Below, piece after piece: positions 26,284 to 35,982 of a DNA stretch of 64,000 nucleotides. The stretch is taken from NCBI GenBank assembly GCA_016875395.1, contig VGRF01000016.1, positions 33,460 through 97,459 on the forward strand. Reading direction: 5' to 3'. Source of the stretch: Deltaproteobacteria bacterium. Lineage in GTDB: Bacteria > Myxococcota_A > UBA9160 > UBA6930. The number at the start of each line of letters is the position of its first letter. Position 1 is the stretch's first letter. The notes beneath the pieces are model-generated. The model saw nothing but the letters and a program-made list of their open reading frames with translations. It ran no database searches and was not told where the DNA came from. The position numbers and the translations under genes are program-made.

Positions 26284-27363
26284 TCACACCTTGTACGAGC
26301 GCTCCAGCTTCTCGCGGCTGCGCCCGCGCATCAGCGCGAGCTCGATCAGGCGATCGAGCAGCGCCGGGTAGGAGACGCCGCTCGCCTGCCAGAGGCGCGG
26401 ATACATCGACACCTGCGTGAAGCCGGGCAGGCTGTTCAGCTCGTTCAGCCAGATGCGGTCCGTACCCTTCTCGACGAAGAAGTCGACCCTCGCGAGGCCG
26501 GCGCCTTCGAGCACGCGGAACGCCTCCACTGCGAGGCGCTGCAGCTCCGCCGCGAGCTTCTCGCTCACTTGCGCGGGCACGATCAGCTCGGTGGTCTCGT
26601 CGAGGTACTTCGCCTCGTAGTCGTACCACTCCTTGTGCGGAACGATCTCGCCCGGCACCGAGGCTTCGGGCCGCTCGTTCCCCAACACCGCGATCTCGAT
26701 CTCGCGCGCGTTCACGCCCTGCTCGACGAGCACCTTCTCGTCGTAGCGGAAGGCCTCGCGCAGCGCGGGCGCGAGCTCGGCGCGCGTCTTCACCTTGCTG
26801 ATGCCCACGGAGGAGCCGGTGTTCGCGGGCTTCACGAAGCACGGGAGGCCCACCACTCTTGTTAGGTGGTCGACCAGCGTGTCGAGCATCGCGAGCTCGT
26901 GCTTGCGTACCGTCACCCACGGCACGACGGGAATGCCGGCCGCGGCGAGCAAGCGCTTCGAAACGTCCTTGTCCATCTGGATCGCGGAGCCGAGCACGCC
27001 GGCGCCGACGTACGGCACCCCCGCGAGCTCGAGGAAGCCCTGCAGGCAGCCGTCCTCGCCGCCGGTGCCGTGCACGATGGGCACGATCACGTCGAGCTGC
27101 GCAGCGGGCTTGCCGCTGTCGGCCGACACCAAAGTGCGTTGCCCCGGAATCGCGGGCAGCGTGACCTCGGGCGCAGCGACGACCGCGGCGGGCAGCATCT
27201 TCGGTCCGCCGATGTGCCAGCGGCCATCGTGCGAGATCGCGATCAGCGAGACGTCGTATCGCGCGGGATCGAGCGCCTGCAGGATCGAGGTCGCGGAGTT
27301 GATCGAGACTTCGTGCTCGACCGAGCGACCGCCATACACGATGCCGACGCGAATCTTCGCCAC
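26284..27363 (-). CDS. ddl: D-alanine--D-alanine ligase
   Basis: 359 aa ATP-grasp enzyme. N-terminal VGIVYGGRSVEHEVSINSAT, GGEDGCLQGFLELAGVPYVG, the ATP-binding KPANTGSSVGISKV, and the C-terminal metal and substrate loop LNELNSLPGFTQVSMYP. It joins two D-alanines for peptidoglycan. The GTG at 27363 is chosen because GAGGGGG sits just upstream; no ATG fits. It is divergent from larE and away from any mur cluster. Confidence 0.93.
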   Translation of the reverse strand: MAKIRVGIVYGGRSVEHEVSINSATSILQALDPARYDVSLIAISHDGRWHIGGPKMLPAAVVAAPEVTLPAIPGQRTLVSADSGKPAAQLDVIVPIVHGTGGEDGCLQGFLELAGVPYVGAGVLGSAIQMDKDVSKRLLAAAGIPVVPWVTVRKHELAMLDTLVDHLTRVVGLPCFVKPANTGSSVGISKVKTRAELAPALREAFRYDEKVLVEQGVNAREIEIAVLGNERPEASVPGEIVPHKEWYDYEAKYLDETTELIVPAQVSEKLAAELQRLAVEAFRVLEGAGLARVDFFVEKGTDRIWLNELNSLPGFTQVSMYPRLWQASGVSYPALLDRLIELALMRGRSREKLERSYKV

Positions 27364-27467
27364 GCGTTCCCCCTCAGCCTCGAATCTCTCACAGACTCGC
27401 AGCAACAAGACAACGGCGCAGCCGCGCGGGTTCTGAAGCGACGAATCAAGGGCTAGCGTGCGCGGCC

Positions 27468-28313
27468 ATGGCAGACGTGACCGCCGACACGCTCGCGAAG
27501 CAGGACGCGCTGTTTGCGCGCCTGCGCGCCGCGGGCCGCGTGATGGTCGCGTTCAGCGGCGGCGTGGATTCGAGCTACCTCGCCTGGGCGGCGCACCGCG
27601 CGCTCGGCGCCGGCGCGCTCGCGGTCACGGCGGTGTCGCCCTCGTACCCCGAGAGCCACCGCAAGCTCGCAGACGAAGTCGTCGCGCAGTTCGCGCTCGC
27701 GCACCGCTTCGTCGACACGCACGAGATGGAGCGCGCTGGCTATCGCGCGAACGGGCCGGACCGCTGTTACTTCTGCAAGACCGAGCTGTTCGAAGTGATG
27801 GCAAAGCTTCGCAACGAGCTGCGCTTCGACGCGGTCGCCTACGGCGTGAACACGGACGACCAGGGCGACTTCCGGCCCGGCCACCGCGCCGCGCAGGAGC
27901 ACGGCGTGCTCTCGCCGTTCCTCGATGTGGCGCTCTCGAAAGCGGAGATTCGCGCGCTCTCTCGCGCCGTGGGCTTGCCGACCGCCGACTTGCCCGCGAG
28001 CGCGTGCCTCGCTTCGCGCCTCCCGTACGGCACTCAGGTGACGCCGGAGCGCCTGCGCCAAGTCGAGCGCGGCGAGGAGGCGCTGCGCGCGCTCGGCTTC
28101 CGGCAGGTGCGGCTGCGCCACCACGGCGCAATGGCGCGCGTCGAGATCGAGCCGAGCGAGCTCGCCCGCGCCCTGACGCCTGAGATGGCGCGCGCGATCT
28201 CGGCGGCGATCAAGCCGCTCGGTTTCCGTTACGTCGCGCTCGATCTCGACGGCTACCGCACCGGCGCGCTCAACGAAGTGCTCACGATCGCCGGAGCCCC
28301 GAAGACGGCATGA
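27468..28313 (+). CDS. larE: LarE-like ATP-dependent sacrificial sulfur transferase
   Basis: 281 aa. PP-loop FSGGVDSSYLAW near 29, CYFCKTELFEVM, GVNTDDQGDFRPGHRAAQEH, and SACLASRLPYG carrying the Cys that donates its sulfur in Lactobacillus LarE. LarE adds sulfur to a nicotinic-acid-derived dinucleotide to build the nickel-pincer cofactor of lactate racemase. LarB, LarC and LarA are not in this window, so the target may be encoded elsewhere or differ. It overlaps the next gene by 4 bp. Confidence 0.88.
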   Translation: MADVTADTLAKQDALFARLRAAGRVMVAFSGGVDSSYLAWAAHRALGAGALAVTAVSPSYPESHRKLADEVVAQFALAHRFVDTHEMERAGYRANGPDRCYFCKTELFEVMAKLRNELRFDAVAYGVNTDDQGDFRPGHRAAQEHGVLSPFLDVALSKAEIRALSRAVGLPTADLPASACLASRLPYGTQVTPERLRQVERGEEALRALGFRQVRLRHHGAMARVEIEPSELARALTPEMARAISAAIKPLGFRYVALDLDGYRTGALNEVLTIAGAPKTA

Positions 28314-29116
28314 GCGGCTTCCCGCGCGTCCGTTGTCACGGCGCGCCGCGTGATCTCGGGCTCGATCAAGGCGCGGCGTTCGGCGCCGAGATTCGCGCCC
28401 TCGTGGCGAGGCGAGGTGGCGGCGCGTTCGCGCGAATGCTCGCGACGCTGCGCCCGCCCGCGGCGCAGCGCGCGGTCGAGCGCGACACGTACCGTTACTT
28501 CCCGCACATGGCGGAGCGCACGGCCGGGTTCGCGCGCGGCGCAAAGGTGCCGGTGCTCGCGCTCGCGGAGATCTCTGCGCTGCCCGAGCGCGCGCCCGCC
28601 GATGCGCTGCGCGTGGTGACGGGCGCGCGCGGCCCGGCGCTCGCTCGCGCGCTTCCGCCGGACGCGCTGATCGCGCTGCGCGAGAGCGCGCCCGATACCG
28701 ACTACCGCTCGCTCGAGCTGATCGCCCTCGCGCACGTCGCGCCGCTACTCGGCGTGAACGAGCACGGGCTGGCGGTGGGCGCGGTGTTGTTGGGCGCGCC
28801 CGCCGGCGAGTGCAGCGCGCCCGCCGCACTCCTCGCGCAGGACTGTCTGCAGCGCTTCGACCGCGTCGAGAAAGCCGTCGAGTGGATCGAACGCCGCCGC
28901 GGCGGCGGGTGCGCGCTGATCGTGCTCGCGGACACGACGGGCGCGGCTGCCGCGGTCGAGGTCGAGCACGCAGAGCGCAGGCGTGTCGCGCCGCCCGAGC
29001 TTCCGCTCAGCGGCAGCACCGCCGATCGCTGCTGCATCGCGGTGGCGGATCCCGCTTCACGCTCGCTGGCGTGGACCCACGCGGACGGCGCGACGGGCGA
29101 GGCGAATCTCTCGTAG
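28310..29116 (+). CDS. C45 acyltransferase-like (Ntn-hydrolase-type) protein, possibly inactive
   Basis: 268 aa. The N-terminus CHGAPRDLGLDQGAAFGAEI and YFPHMAERTAGFARGAKVPV match the start of acyl-CoA:6-APA acyltransferase-like proteins, and LGVNEHGLAVG with a later AQDCLQRFDRVEKAVEWIER matches the rest of the fold. The nucleophile region, normally a Cys-Thr followed by a conserved Asn/Asp-Trp, reads VVTGARGPALARAL, so the catalytic Cys appears to be missing. The N-terminal gene overlap with larE suggests a joint role. Confidence 0.55.
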   Translation: MSGFPRVRCHGAPRDLGLDQGAAFGAEIRALVARRGGGAFARMLATLRPPAAQRAVERDTYRYFPHMAERTAGFARGAKVPVLALAEISALPERAPADALRVVTGARGPALARALPPDALIALRESAPDTDYRSLELIALAHVAPLLGVNEHGLAVGAVLLGAPAGECSAPAALLAQDCLQRFDRVEKAVEWIERRRGGGCALIVLADTTGAAAAVEVEHAERRRVAPPELPLSGSTADRCCIAVADPASRSLAWTHADGATGEANLS

Positions 29117-29195
29117 CGAAGTGATCGCCTGACTCGGCTAAGCGCGCGCGGCGACCCGCGTAGAGGCGCGCCCACGCGAAGCGCTCGCGCAGCAT
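29117..29195 (-). pseudogene. in-frame continuation of the truncated glycosyltransferase
   Basis: Immediately after the TAG at 29198-29196, the same frame goes on with MLRERFAWARLYAGRRARLAES, which is the conserved segment that usually follows in this glycosyltransferase type. It then runs into the convergent C45-like gene and loses similarity. It looks like dead C-terminal coding sequence. Confidence 0.5.
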
Positions 29196-29864
29196 CTAGC
29201 CGAGGGCGAGCTCGCCGCGGTCGACGCCGACGATGAGCTCGCGCGAGAGCGCAGTCAGCTCGCCCGCGGCGCGCAGCGCGTCGTGAAGGCCCGTCTCGTG
29301 GTACTTCGGCTGCCACACGCGCACGCGCTCCAGCGCGGCCCGCTTGTACGAGACGTTGAGGTCGCTCACGAACTGCGCCGGGCCCGCGTCGAGCGGGTTC
29401 TGGTAACGGCCCGCGTCGTAGAAGAAGAGGGCCCAGTTGAGCGCCTGGTCGCGCTCGTTCTCGATCGCCCCGCCGATCGCTGCGTGCGCTTGCGCTGCGT
29501 GCAGCGCTGCGATGCGCGCGCACCAGTCGGCGCGCGGGCGCGCGTGCTCGTCCGTGAGCGCGACGATCTCGCCGCGCACTGCCGCGATGCCGGCACTGCG
29601 GCGCAGGTCGATCGCTTCGTGCGCGATGCCCGGATCGCGCGAGCGCGAGAGCTCGGCGGTGCCGCTTACCGCGACAAAGCGCACGCGCGAAAAGCGCGCG
29701 GCCAGCTCGGCGTGCGCGATCGACTCGTCGACCGGAACGATCACCTCGAACGGGGGCGCATCGCGCTGCGCGGCGAGCGCCCCGAGCGCGCCCGCGAGAA
29801 ACGCACCGCGCGCCGCGGTGGGCGCGACGACGACGGAGAGGGTGGGGTCCCGGTGGTGCGTCAT
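29196..29864 (-). CDS. family 2 glycosyltransferase-like protein, truncated
   Basis: 222 aa up to a TAG. GT-A features: LSVVVAPTAARGAFLAGALG, FEVIVPVDESIAH, an E-x-x-ARPR acidic motif (LTDEHARPRADWCARIAAL), AAIGGAIENERDQALNWALF and FVSDLNVSYKRAALERV with YHETGLHDALRAAG. The full family is ~300 aa or longer with a C-terminal membrane region, which is lost here. The stop at 29196 cuts it just before a conserved segment that still exists in frame. Confidence 0.65.
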   Translation of the reverse strand: MTHHRDPTLSVVVAPTAARGAFLAGALGALAAQRDAPPFEVIVPVDESIAHAELAARFSRVRFVAVSGTAELSRSRDPGIAHEAIDLRRSAGIAAVRGEIVALTDEHARPRADWCARIAALHAAQAHAAIGGAIENERDQALNWALFFYDAGRYQNPLDAGPAQFVSDLNVSYKRAALERVRVWQPKYHETGLHDALRAAGELTALSRELIVGVDRGELALG

Positions 29865-29955
29865 GAGCTTTGATCGGCCGCTCGCTTCAGCGGCAAGCGA
29901 GATGGCCGAAATTTACGGCTAGACTGCAGCGAGTCCATTGCCAAGGAGAACCAGC

Positions 29956-30186
29956 ATGCCGAAGCGAGAAGTCGCCGTCGGGGATTTCCGGCAGCGGGCC
30001 ACGGAGCTGGTTCGCCTCGTCGAAAAGACTCGCCAGCCGATCCGCATCACGCGGCACGGTGTCCCGGTCGCGGAGCTGCGTCCAGTCTCTTCGGCGTCGG
30101 ACGACCTGCTCGGTTCGGTGACGTTCCTGGATGACGACCTGACGAGGCCGGTTCTCGAACCAGAGGACTGGGAAGCCGCTCGGTGA
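29956..30186 (+). CDS. Phd/YefM-type antitoxin
   Basis: 76 aa. VAVGDFRQRATELVRLVEKT, then PIRITRHGVPVAELRPVS is the Phd/YefM core. The C-terminal part (FLDDDLTRPVLEPEDWEAAR) should wrap the toxin. AAGGAG precedes the ATG at 29956. It should repress its own promoter, as other antitoxins of this type do. Its stop overlaps the toxin start (GTGA). Confidence 0.88.
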   Translation: MPKREVAVGDFRQRATELVRLVEKTRQPIRITRHGVPVAELRPVSSASDDLLGSVTFLDDDLTRPVLEPEDWEAAR

Positions 30187-30569
30187 TCCTGCTCGACACT
30201 TCGACGTGGATCTGGAGGACGAGTGAGCCGGCTCGTCTCTCGCGTGCGGCAAAACGCGCGCTCGAGAGTGCAGATCGCCTGTTGGTCAGCGCAATCAGCA
30301 TCTGGGAGCTCTCGATGCTCGTCGCGAAACGGCGAATCGCGTTGGATCGGCCCATCGAGGACTGGGTCGAGGCGGCCCTCGCGCTGCCGGGCGTGGATGT
30401 CGTTCAACTCGAGGCGCGGATCGCGATTCGCAGCACACGGCTGCCTGGCGCGTTTCACCCGGACCCGGCCGATCGCATCATCGTCGCCACTGCCTTGGAG
30501 CGCTCGGTCCCGCTCGTCACTCCGGACGACAGGATCCGCGATTACCAGCACGTCCAGTCAATCTGGTGA
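30183..30569 (+). CDS. vapC: VapC-like PIN-domain ribonuclease toxin
   Basis: 128 aa from a GTG. PIN domain with the acidic residues LLDTSTWIW (Asp5), SAISIWELSML (Glu near 43), and HPDPADRIIVATALERSVPL (Asp near 97), then LVTPDDRI. It should cleave RNA, probably initiator or other tRNA, when free of the antitoxin. Phd-type antitoxins pair with PIN toxins commonly. Confidence 0.9.
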   Translation: MILLDTSTWIWRTSEPARLSRAAKRALESADRLLVSAISIWELSMLVAKRRIALDRPIEDWVEAALALPGVDVVQLEARIAIRSTRLPGAFHPDPADRIIVATALERSVPLVTPDDRIRDYQHVQSIW

Positions 30570-30595
30570 TCGATGCGATGCGGCGAGTCTCCTCT

Positions 30596-31345
30596 CTATA
30601 TCTCCCCCAGCCCCCAGCGGATGCTGCGCCGTAACAACTCGTAGTACTCCGGCTTGTCCCACGAGCAGCGCTCGATCTTCGGGTAGAAGTCGACGACGGG
30701 GCGCATGTCGTAGTGGCCGCGGCAGTGGCCGAGCGTGTTGTAGAGGACCGAGCCGCTGCCGAGCGGGCGCAGGTACATCACGAGGTGCTGCTTCGTGTGC
30801 GACCAATCCTCGGCCGCGAAGCCCTGCGCTTTGCCCGAGTACTCGGTCTCGAGCAGCGCCGTGAGCTTGTCGCGGTCGTGGTACTCGGAGAGGTAGAGCT
30901 CGTCGTCGGTGTCGAACTCCTTCACGCCGCTCACGAGCGGATGACTCGGCGCGCTCACCTTCACGTGGTACGGCTGGATCGGCGGGTGCGCGATGAACTG
31001 GCTGCCGAGCGTGTGCGCGAGCGTTCGGATCGTGCGCGGCGCGTCGACGCCCTTCGGCGTGAAGTCGAGCGCCGCGTTCGTGCCGTGCAGCGCGATCCAG
31101 CGCCCGCCGCCCTTCACGTACGCCGCGAGCGCGTCTTGCTGCGCCTGCGTCGGCCGCACGTCGCAGCAGTAGGTGACGAGGAACTTCGCCTTCGCAATCG
31201 CGTCCGTGTCGGCGTAGTCGGCGCACACCTTCACGCGCAGGTTGTCGTGCTCGGCGAGCAGCTTCAGCAGCTCGAGCCGCGCGAAGTCGATGTCGTGGTA
31301 CTTGCCCGCGGCGACCAGCACCGCGTCGAGAATGGGCTTGCTCAT
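30596..31345 (-). CDS. ThuA-like / trehalose-utilisation-family protein
   Basis: 249 aa. Flavodoxin-like glutamine-amidotransferase fold: DAVLVAAGKYHDIDFARLEL, FLVTYCCDVRPTQAQQDALA, YVKGGGRWIALHGTNAALDF, HPLVSGVKEFDTDDELYLSE, and the ThuA hallmark LGHCRGHYDMRPVVDFYP. AGGAGGCG precedes the ATG at 31345. The exact reaction is unknown; family members act in sugar oxidation. It is divergent from the efflux operon with 207 bp between, in which I see no strong site. Confidence 0.75.
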   Translation of the reverse strand: MSKPILDAVLVAAGKYHDIDFARLELLKLLAEHDNLRVKVCADYADTDAIAKAKFLVTYCCDVRPTQAQQDALAAYVKGGGRWIALHGTNAALDFTPKGVDAPRTIRTLAHTLGSQFIAHPPIQPYHVKVSAPSHPLVSGVKEFDTDDELYLSEYHDRDKLTALLETEYSGKAQGFAAEDWSHTKQHLVMYLRPLGSGSVLYNTLGHCRGHYDMRPVVDFYPKIERCSWDKPEYYELLRRSIRWGLGEI

Positions 31346-31552
31346 GTCGCCTCCTCGCAATCGGGGAGACCAAGCATGCACGAGCGCGCAGCGCGCCAGC
31401 AACACGCACGCAGGTGCCGGGCCGCGATTTCCCGCCGCAATGGCGCTCTCTCGGCGCGTGCGGAGTGCCGATGAAGCGCAGTCACTCGCGCCCGCGAGCG
31501 GCCGGTAGCTCTACGGAATTGGCGCCGCATCGCTCGAACTCGGAAGCCCCCG

Positions 31553-32698
31553 ATGAAGCTCGAAAAGAAGAAGCTGTGGCCGCTCCTGGTGCTGACCGGC
31601 GCGCTGCTCGCGAGCACTGCGCTCGTGGCGCTGAAGCCCGACCCGAAGCCGCGCGCCATCGAGTCGATCCTTCCTGTGGTGGAAGTGCTCGCGGCGCAGC
31701 CCGCAGCGCAGCGCGTCACGGTGCGCGCGCAGGGCACGCTCGCGCCGCGCGACGAAGTCGATCTCGTCGCGGAGGTGGCCGGGCGCGTCGAGTGGATCTC
31801 GCCCAGCTTCGATGGCGCAGGCGAGTTCGCGAAGAACGAGCCGCTCGTGCGCATCGCGCGCGCGGACTACGAGATCGCCGCCGAGCGCGCGCGTGCCGCG
31901 GTCGCGCGCGCCGAGAGCCAGCTCGCGCTCGCGCGCGCGGCGCAGTCGCGCAGCGACGCTCTCTTCGACGCCGGCGCCGCGAGCCCCGCGGCGAAAGAGC
32001 AGGCTGCGGGCAACGCGCTCATGGCGGAAGCGAGCCTGCGCGACGCGCAGGCCGCTCTCGCGCAGGCCGACCTCGCCCTCTCGCGCACGCAGATCCGCGC
32101 GCCGTTCGCGGGCCGCGTGCGCGAGCGCAGAGTCGCGCTCGGCCAGTACCTCGCGCCGAGCGCTCCGGTGGCGCGCGTCTACGGGGGCGACGGCGCCGAA
32201 GTGAAGCTCGCGCTGCGCGCGGAAGACGCCGCGTTCGTGGAGCTGCCGAGCGATCCGACGCAGCCGGGCCCGCGCGCGAAGCTGTTCGCGAACGTGGCGG
32301 GCGAGACGCGCGAATTGTCAGGGCGCGTGGTCGCGAGCGCGGGCGCGCTCGATCCGCGCACGCGCATGCTCGCGATCACGGTTCGCCTCGACGACGCGCG
32401 GGCCGCGGACGCAGCGCTCGCGCTCGGCAGCTTCGTCGAGGTCGAGATCGAGGGCCGCGAGCTCGCGAGCGCAGTGAAGCTGCCGCGCGCCGCGCTGTCC
32501 GGAGACGGCGCGGTGTACGTGGTGGGCGACGGCGACACGCTCGAGCTGCGAACCGTCGAGGTCGCGCGCGCCGACGATGCGGCCGCATGGGTGACGAGCG
32601 GGCTGCGCGCCGGTGAGCGCGTGTGCGCGCACGCGCCGAGCTCGCTCGCGCCGGGCACGCGCGTGCGCATCGCAGCGAACGAGAGCGACCCGCGATGA
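31553..32698 (+). CDS. RND efflux periplasmic adaptor (membrane fusion protein)
   Basis: 381 aa. One N-terminal membrane anchor (LWPLLVLTGALLASTALVAL), a lipoyl half (LAPRDEVDLVAEVAGRVEW), an Ala/Arg-rich alpha hairpin near residues 100-170, the second lipoyl half (TQIRAPFAGRVRERRVALGQ) and beta-barrel domains. It links an RND pump to an outer-membrane channel. It overlaps the permease gene by 4 bp. No TolC-type gene is adjacent. Confidence 0.9.
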   Translation: MKLEKKKLWPLLVLTGALLASTALVALKPDPKPRAIESILPVVEVLAAQPAAQRVTVRAQGTLAPRDEVDLVAEVAGRVEWISPSFDGAGEFAKNEPLVRIARADYEIAAERARAAVARAESQLALARAAQSRSDALFDAGAASPAAKEQAAGNALMAEASLRDAQAALAQADLALSRTQIRAPFAGRVRERRVALGQYLAPSAPVARVYGGDGAEVKLALRAEDAAFVELPSDPTQPGPRAKLFANVAGETRELSGRVVASAGALDPRTRMLAITVRLDDARAADAALALGSFVEVEIEGRELASAVKLPRAALSGDGAVYVVGDGDTLELRTVEVARADDAAAWVTSGLRAGERVCAHAPSSLAPGTRVRIAANESDPR

Positions 32699-35600
32699 GC
32701 GGCGTCGTCGCCTGGTTCGCGCGCAACCCAGTCGCCGCGAACCTGCTGATGGGCTTGATGATCGCCGGCGGCCTGCTCATGGGGCCGCGCATCAAGCAGG
32801 AGATGTTCCCCGACGTCGAGCTCGACGTCGTGACGATCGCAGTGCCGTATCCAGGCGCGTCGCCGGTCGAAGTCGAAGAGGGCGTGTGCGTGCCCGTCGA
32901 AGAGGCGCTGCAAGGCCTCGCCGGCATCAAGCGCATTCGCGCGACGCCTCCGAGAACGTGGGCATGATCGCGGTGGAGCTGATGAGCGGAGAAGACGTCG
33001 CGCGCCGGCTTGCCGACATCCGCGCGCGCGTCGATTCGATCGACACGCTTCCCGAAGAGGCGGAGCGGCCGATCGTCTCGCAGGCTGAGCTGCCGAGGCA
33101 GGTGCTCTCGGTCGCGGTGTACGGCGACGTCGACGAGCGCGTGCTCAAGGAAGCGGCGAAGCGCGCGCGCGAAGAGCTCGCGGCGTTGCCCGAGATCTCC
33201 GAAGTCGCGCTCGCCGCGGTTCGCCCATACGAGATCGCGATCGAGATCTCCGAGAGCGCGCTCGAGCGGCACGGGCTCACCTTCGACCAGGTGGCGCTCG
33301 CGGTGCGGCGCAGCTCGCTCGACCTGCCCGCGGGCGTCGTGCGCGCGGATTCGGGCGAGATCTTGTTGCGGGCGCAGGGCAAAGCGCGCAGTGCGGAAGA
33401 GCTCGCGCGCATCCCCGTGCTGACACGCCCCGACGGCACGCGTCTCGCGCTCGGCGATGTCGCGCACGTCGTCGACGGCTTCGCCGAGAGCGACCAGAGC
33501 TCGACCTTCGACGGCGATCGCGCGGCATTGGTCCAGGTCTCGCGCGTCGGCGATCAACGCGTGACGGACGTCGCCGACGCCGCGCACGCCTACGTCGAGC
33601 GCGCGCGCGGGTCGCTGCCGCCCGGCGTGCAGATGGTCGTGTGGCAGGACATGTCGGCGATTCTCAAGGACCGGCTCGACAACATGAAGTCGACCGCGTG
33701 GCAGGGAGCGCTGCTCGTGCTCGCCGCGCTCGCGCTGTTCTTGCGGCTGCGCCTCGCGTTCTGGGTCGCGTTGGGCGTGCCGACGGCGCTGCTCGCCACG
33801 TTCGCGGTGCTGCCCTTCTTCGGCGTCTCGATCAACTGGATCTCGCTGATGGGCCTCGTGCTCGTGCTCGGCATCCTCGTCGACGACGCGATCGTCGTGG
33901 CCGAGAACACCTACGTCGAGCAGCAGCGCAGCAAGAGCAAGCTCGACGGCGCGATCAAGGGCGCGGAAGACATCGCGATCTCGGTCGTGTTCGGCGTGCT
34001 CACCACGATCGCCGCGTTCGCGCCGATGCTCGCGGTGCCCGGATCGATGGGGAAGATGACGCGCGCGCTGCCGGTCGTGGTGATCGTGAGCCTCACCTTC
34101 TCGCTGCTCGAAGCGCTCTGGATCCTTCCCGCGCACCTCGCGAGCGGCGGGCCGGTCGATGCGCCGGCGCGCAGCCTGCTCTCGAAGCGCTGGCGCGCGC
34201 TTCAGGATCGCGTCGCGAGCGGCTTCGATGCGTTCGTGCGCGGCAAGCTCGCGCCCGCGCTCGATCGTGCGCTCGAGTGGCGATACCTGACGATCGCGAG
34301 CGCCCTCGGCGCCGTGATCTTCACCATCGCGCTGATCGCCAGTGGGTGGATGCGCTTCACGTTCCAAGAGCCGGTCGACGGCGACGTGATCATCGCGTAC
34401 CTGACGATGGAGCCGGGCACGCCGGCGCACGTGACGGCCGCGGCGATCCGCGAGATCGAGGCGGCAGCGACGCGCGTCCAGCGCGAAGCCGACGCGACCC
34501 GCGACATGGCGGGGGGCAGCATCTTCACGCACATGCTCGCTGCGGTGGGCGAGCAGCCGTTCCGCAACTTCCAGTCGCAGCTGCCGTCCGGCGGAACTTC
34601 GGCAGGCTCGGGCTCGCACCTCGGCGAGATCCAAGTCGAGATGATCGCCGCCGACGAGCGCGACATCTCCACGTCCGAGATGCAGCGCCGTTGGCGCGCA
34701 GCGGTGCCGCCGATCTCGGGCGTCGCCGAGCTCACGTTCATGAACGCGATGGTGAACTCGGGCAAGCCGATCGAGCTGGAGCTGCGCGGGCAGGACCTCG
34801 CGCAGCTGCGCGCCGCGGCGGCGTGGCTGCGCGGCGAGATCGCGCAGTACCCGGGCGTGTTCGACGTGGCGGACTCGTTTCGCGCGGGCAAGCAGGAGCT
34901 CGGGTTCGCGGTGAAGCCGGGCGCGGAGGTGTTAGGGGTCGGGCTCGCCGACGTCGGCCGCCAGGTGCGGCAGGCGTTCTGGGGCGAGGAAGTGCAGCGC
35001 GTTCAGCGCGGGCGCGACGAGGTGAAGGTGGTCGTGCGCTACCCGGCCGAGGAGCGCCTCTCGCTCGCGGATCTCGAGCGCATGCGCATTCGCAGCGCGG
35101 ACGGCGTGGCGCTGCCGTTCGCGAGCGTGGCCGAAGCCAAGCTCGGCGCCGGCCACGCCTCGATCCAGCGCGTCGACCGCGAGCGCGTGATCTCGGTGAG
35201 CGCCGACGTCGACGTCGCGCTCGGCAACGCCAACGCGATCACGGCGGACCTGCGCGAGCACGCGCTCGCCGATCTCGCGCAGCGCTTCCCGGGCGTGCGC
35301 TTCGCGTTCGCGGGCCAGCAAGCCGAGCAGCGCGACTTCCTCGACGCAATGCTGCGCGGTCAAGTCTTCGCGCTGCTCGCGATCTACGCGCTGCTCGCGG
35401 TTCCGCTGCGCTCGTACCTGCAGCCGTTCATCATCATGAGCGTGATCCCGTTCGGAATCGTCGGCGCCGCGATCGGTCACTTGTTGTTGGGATACGACCT
35501 CTCGATGTACTCCGTGATCGGGCTCGTGGCGCTCTCGGGCATCGTCGTGAACTCGAGCCTCGTGCTCGTGGATCAGGTGAACGCGCTGCGCGCCTCGGGC

Positions 35601-35933
35601 GTGCGCCTCGCGGAGGCGGCGCGCGAGGCCTCGATCTCGCGCGTGCGGCCGATCTTCCTCACGACGCTGACGACCTTCCTCGGCCTGATGCCGATGATCT
35701 TCAGCAACTCGATCGCGGGAAAGATGACGGTGCCGCTCGCAATCACGCTGGCGTTCGGTGTGCTGTTCTCGGCCGTGCTCACGATGTTCCTCGTGCCCTG
35801 CCTCTACCTCGCGCTGGAAGACGCGACGATGCTCGTCGCGGGCCGCAAGCGAACGCGCAGCGGCGAGCGCCGCGAGCGCGGCAGCGACACGGCGCGCAGC
35901 GCGGAGAGCGCGGAGCAAGAAGCCTCCGCGTGA
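32695..35933 (+). CDS. RND-family efflux permease, interrupted by a frameshift
   Basis: About 1079 aa if restored. It opens SGVVAWFARNPVAANLLMGL and carries the AcrB-type core: repeated porter domains, twelve expected membrane spans, VLGILVDDAIVVAENTY in TM4 with its paired Asp, and GLVALSGIVVNSSLVLVD in the second half. Near 32945-32955 the frame changes: upstream ends GIKRIRAT, downstream resumes SENVGMIAVEL. Adding one base in the acgcc run restores the family sequence, so this is a single-base deletion. Everything else is intact, so the event is recent or a sequence error. Proton-driven export of hydrophobic compounds is the likely role. Confidence 0.85.
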
Positions 35934-35982
35934 CGCAGCGGTGCTGCGCTTCGCGCTAACGAGGCGCGAAGGAGCACCGCCG

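Noticed and set aside
32376..34634. 752-codon minus-strand open frame opposite the RND pump
   Set aside because: Composition (very high R, H, D, E) and complete overlap with conserved RND sequence show an antisense shadow.
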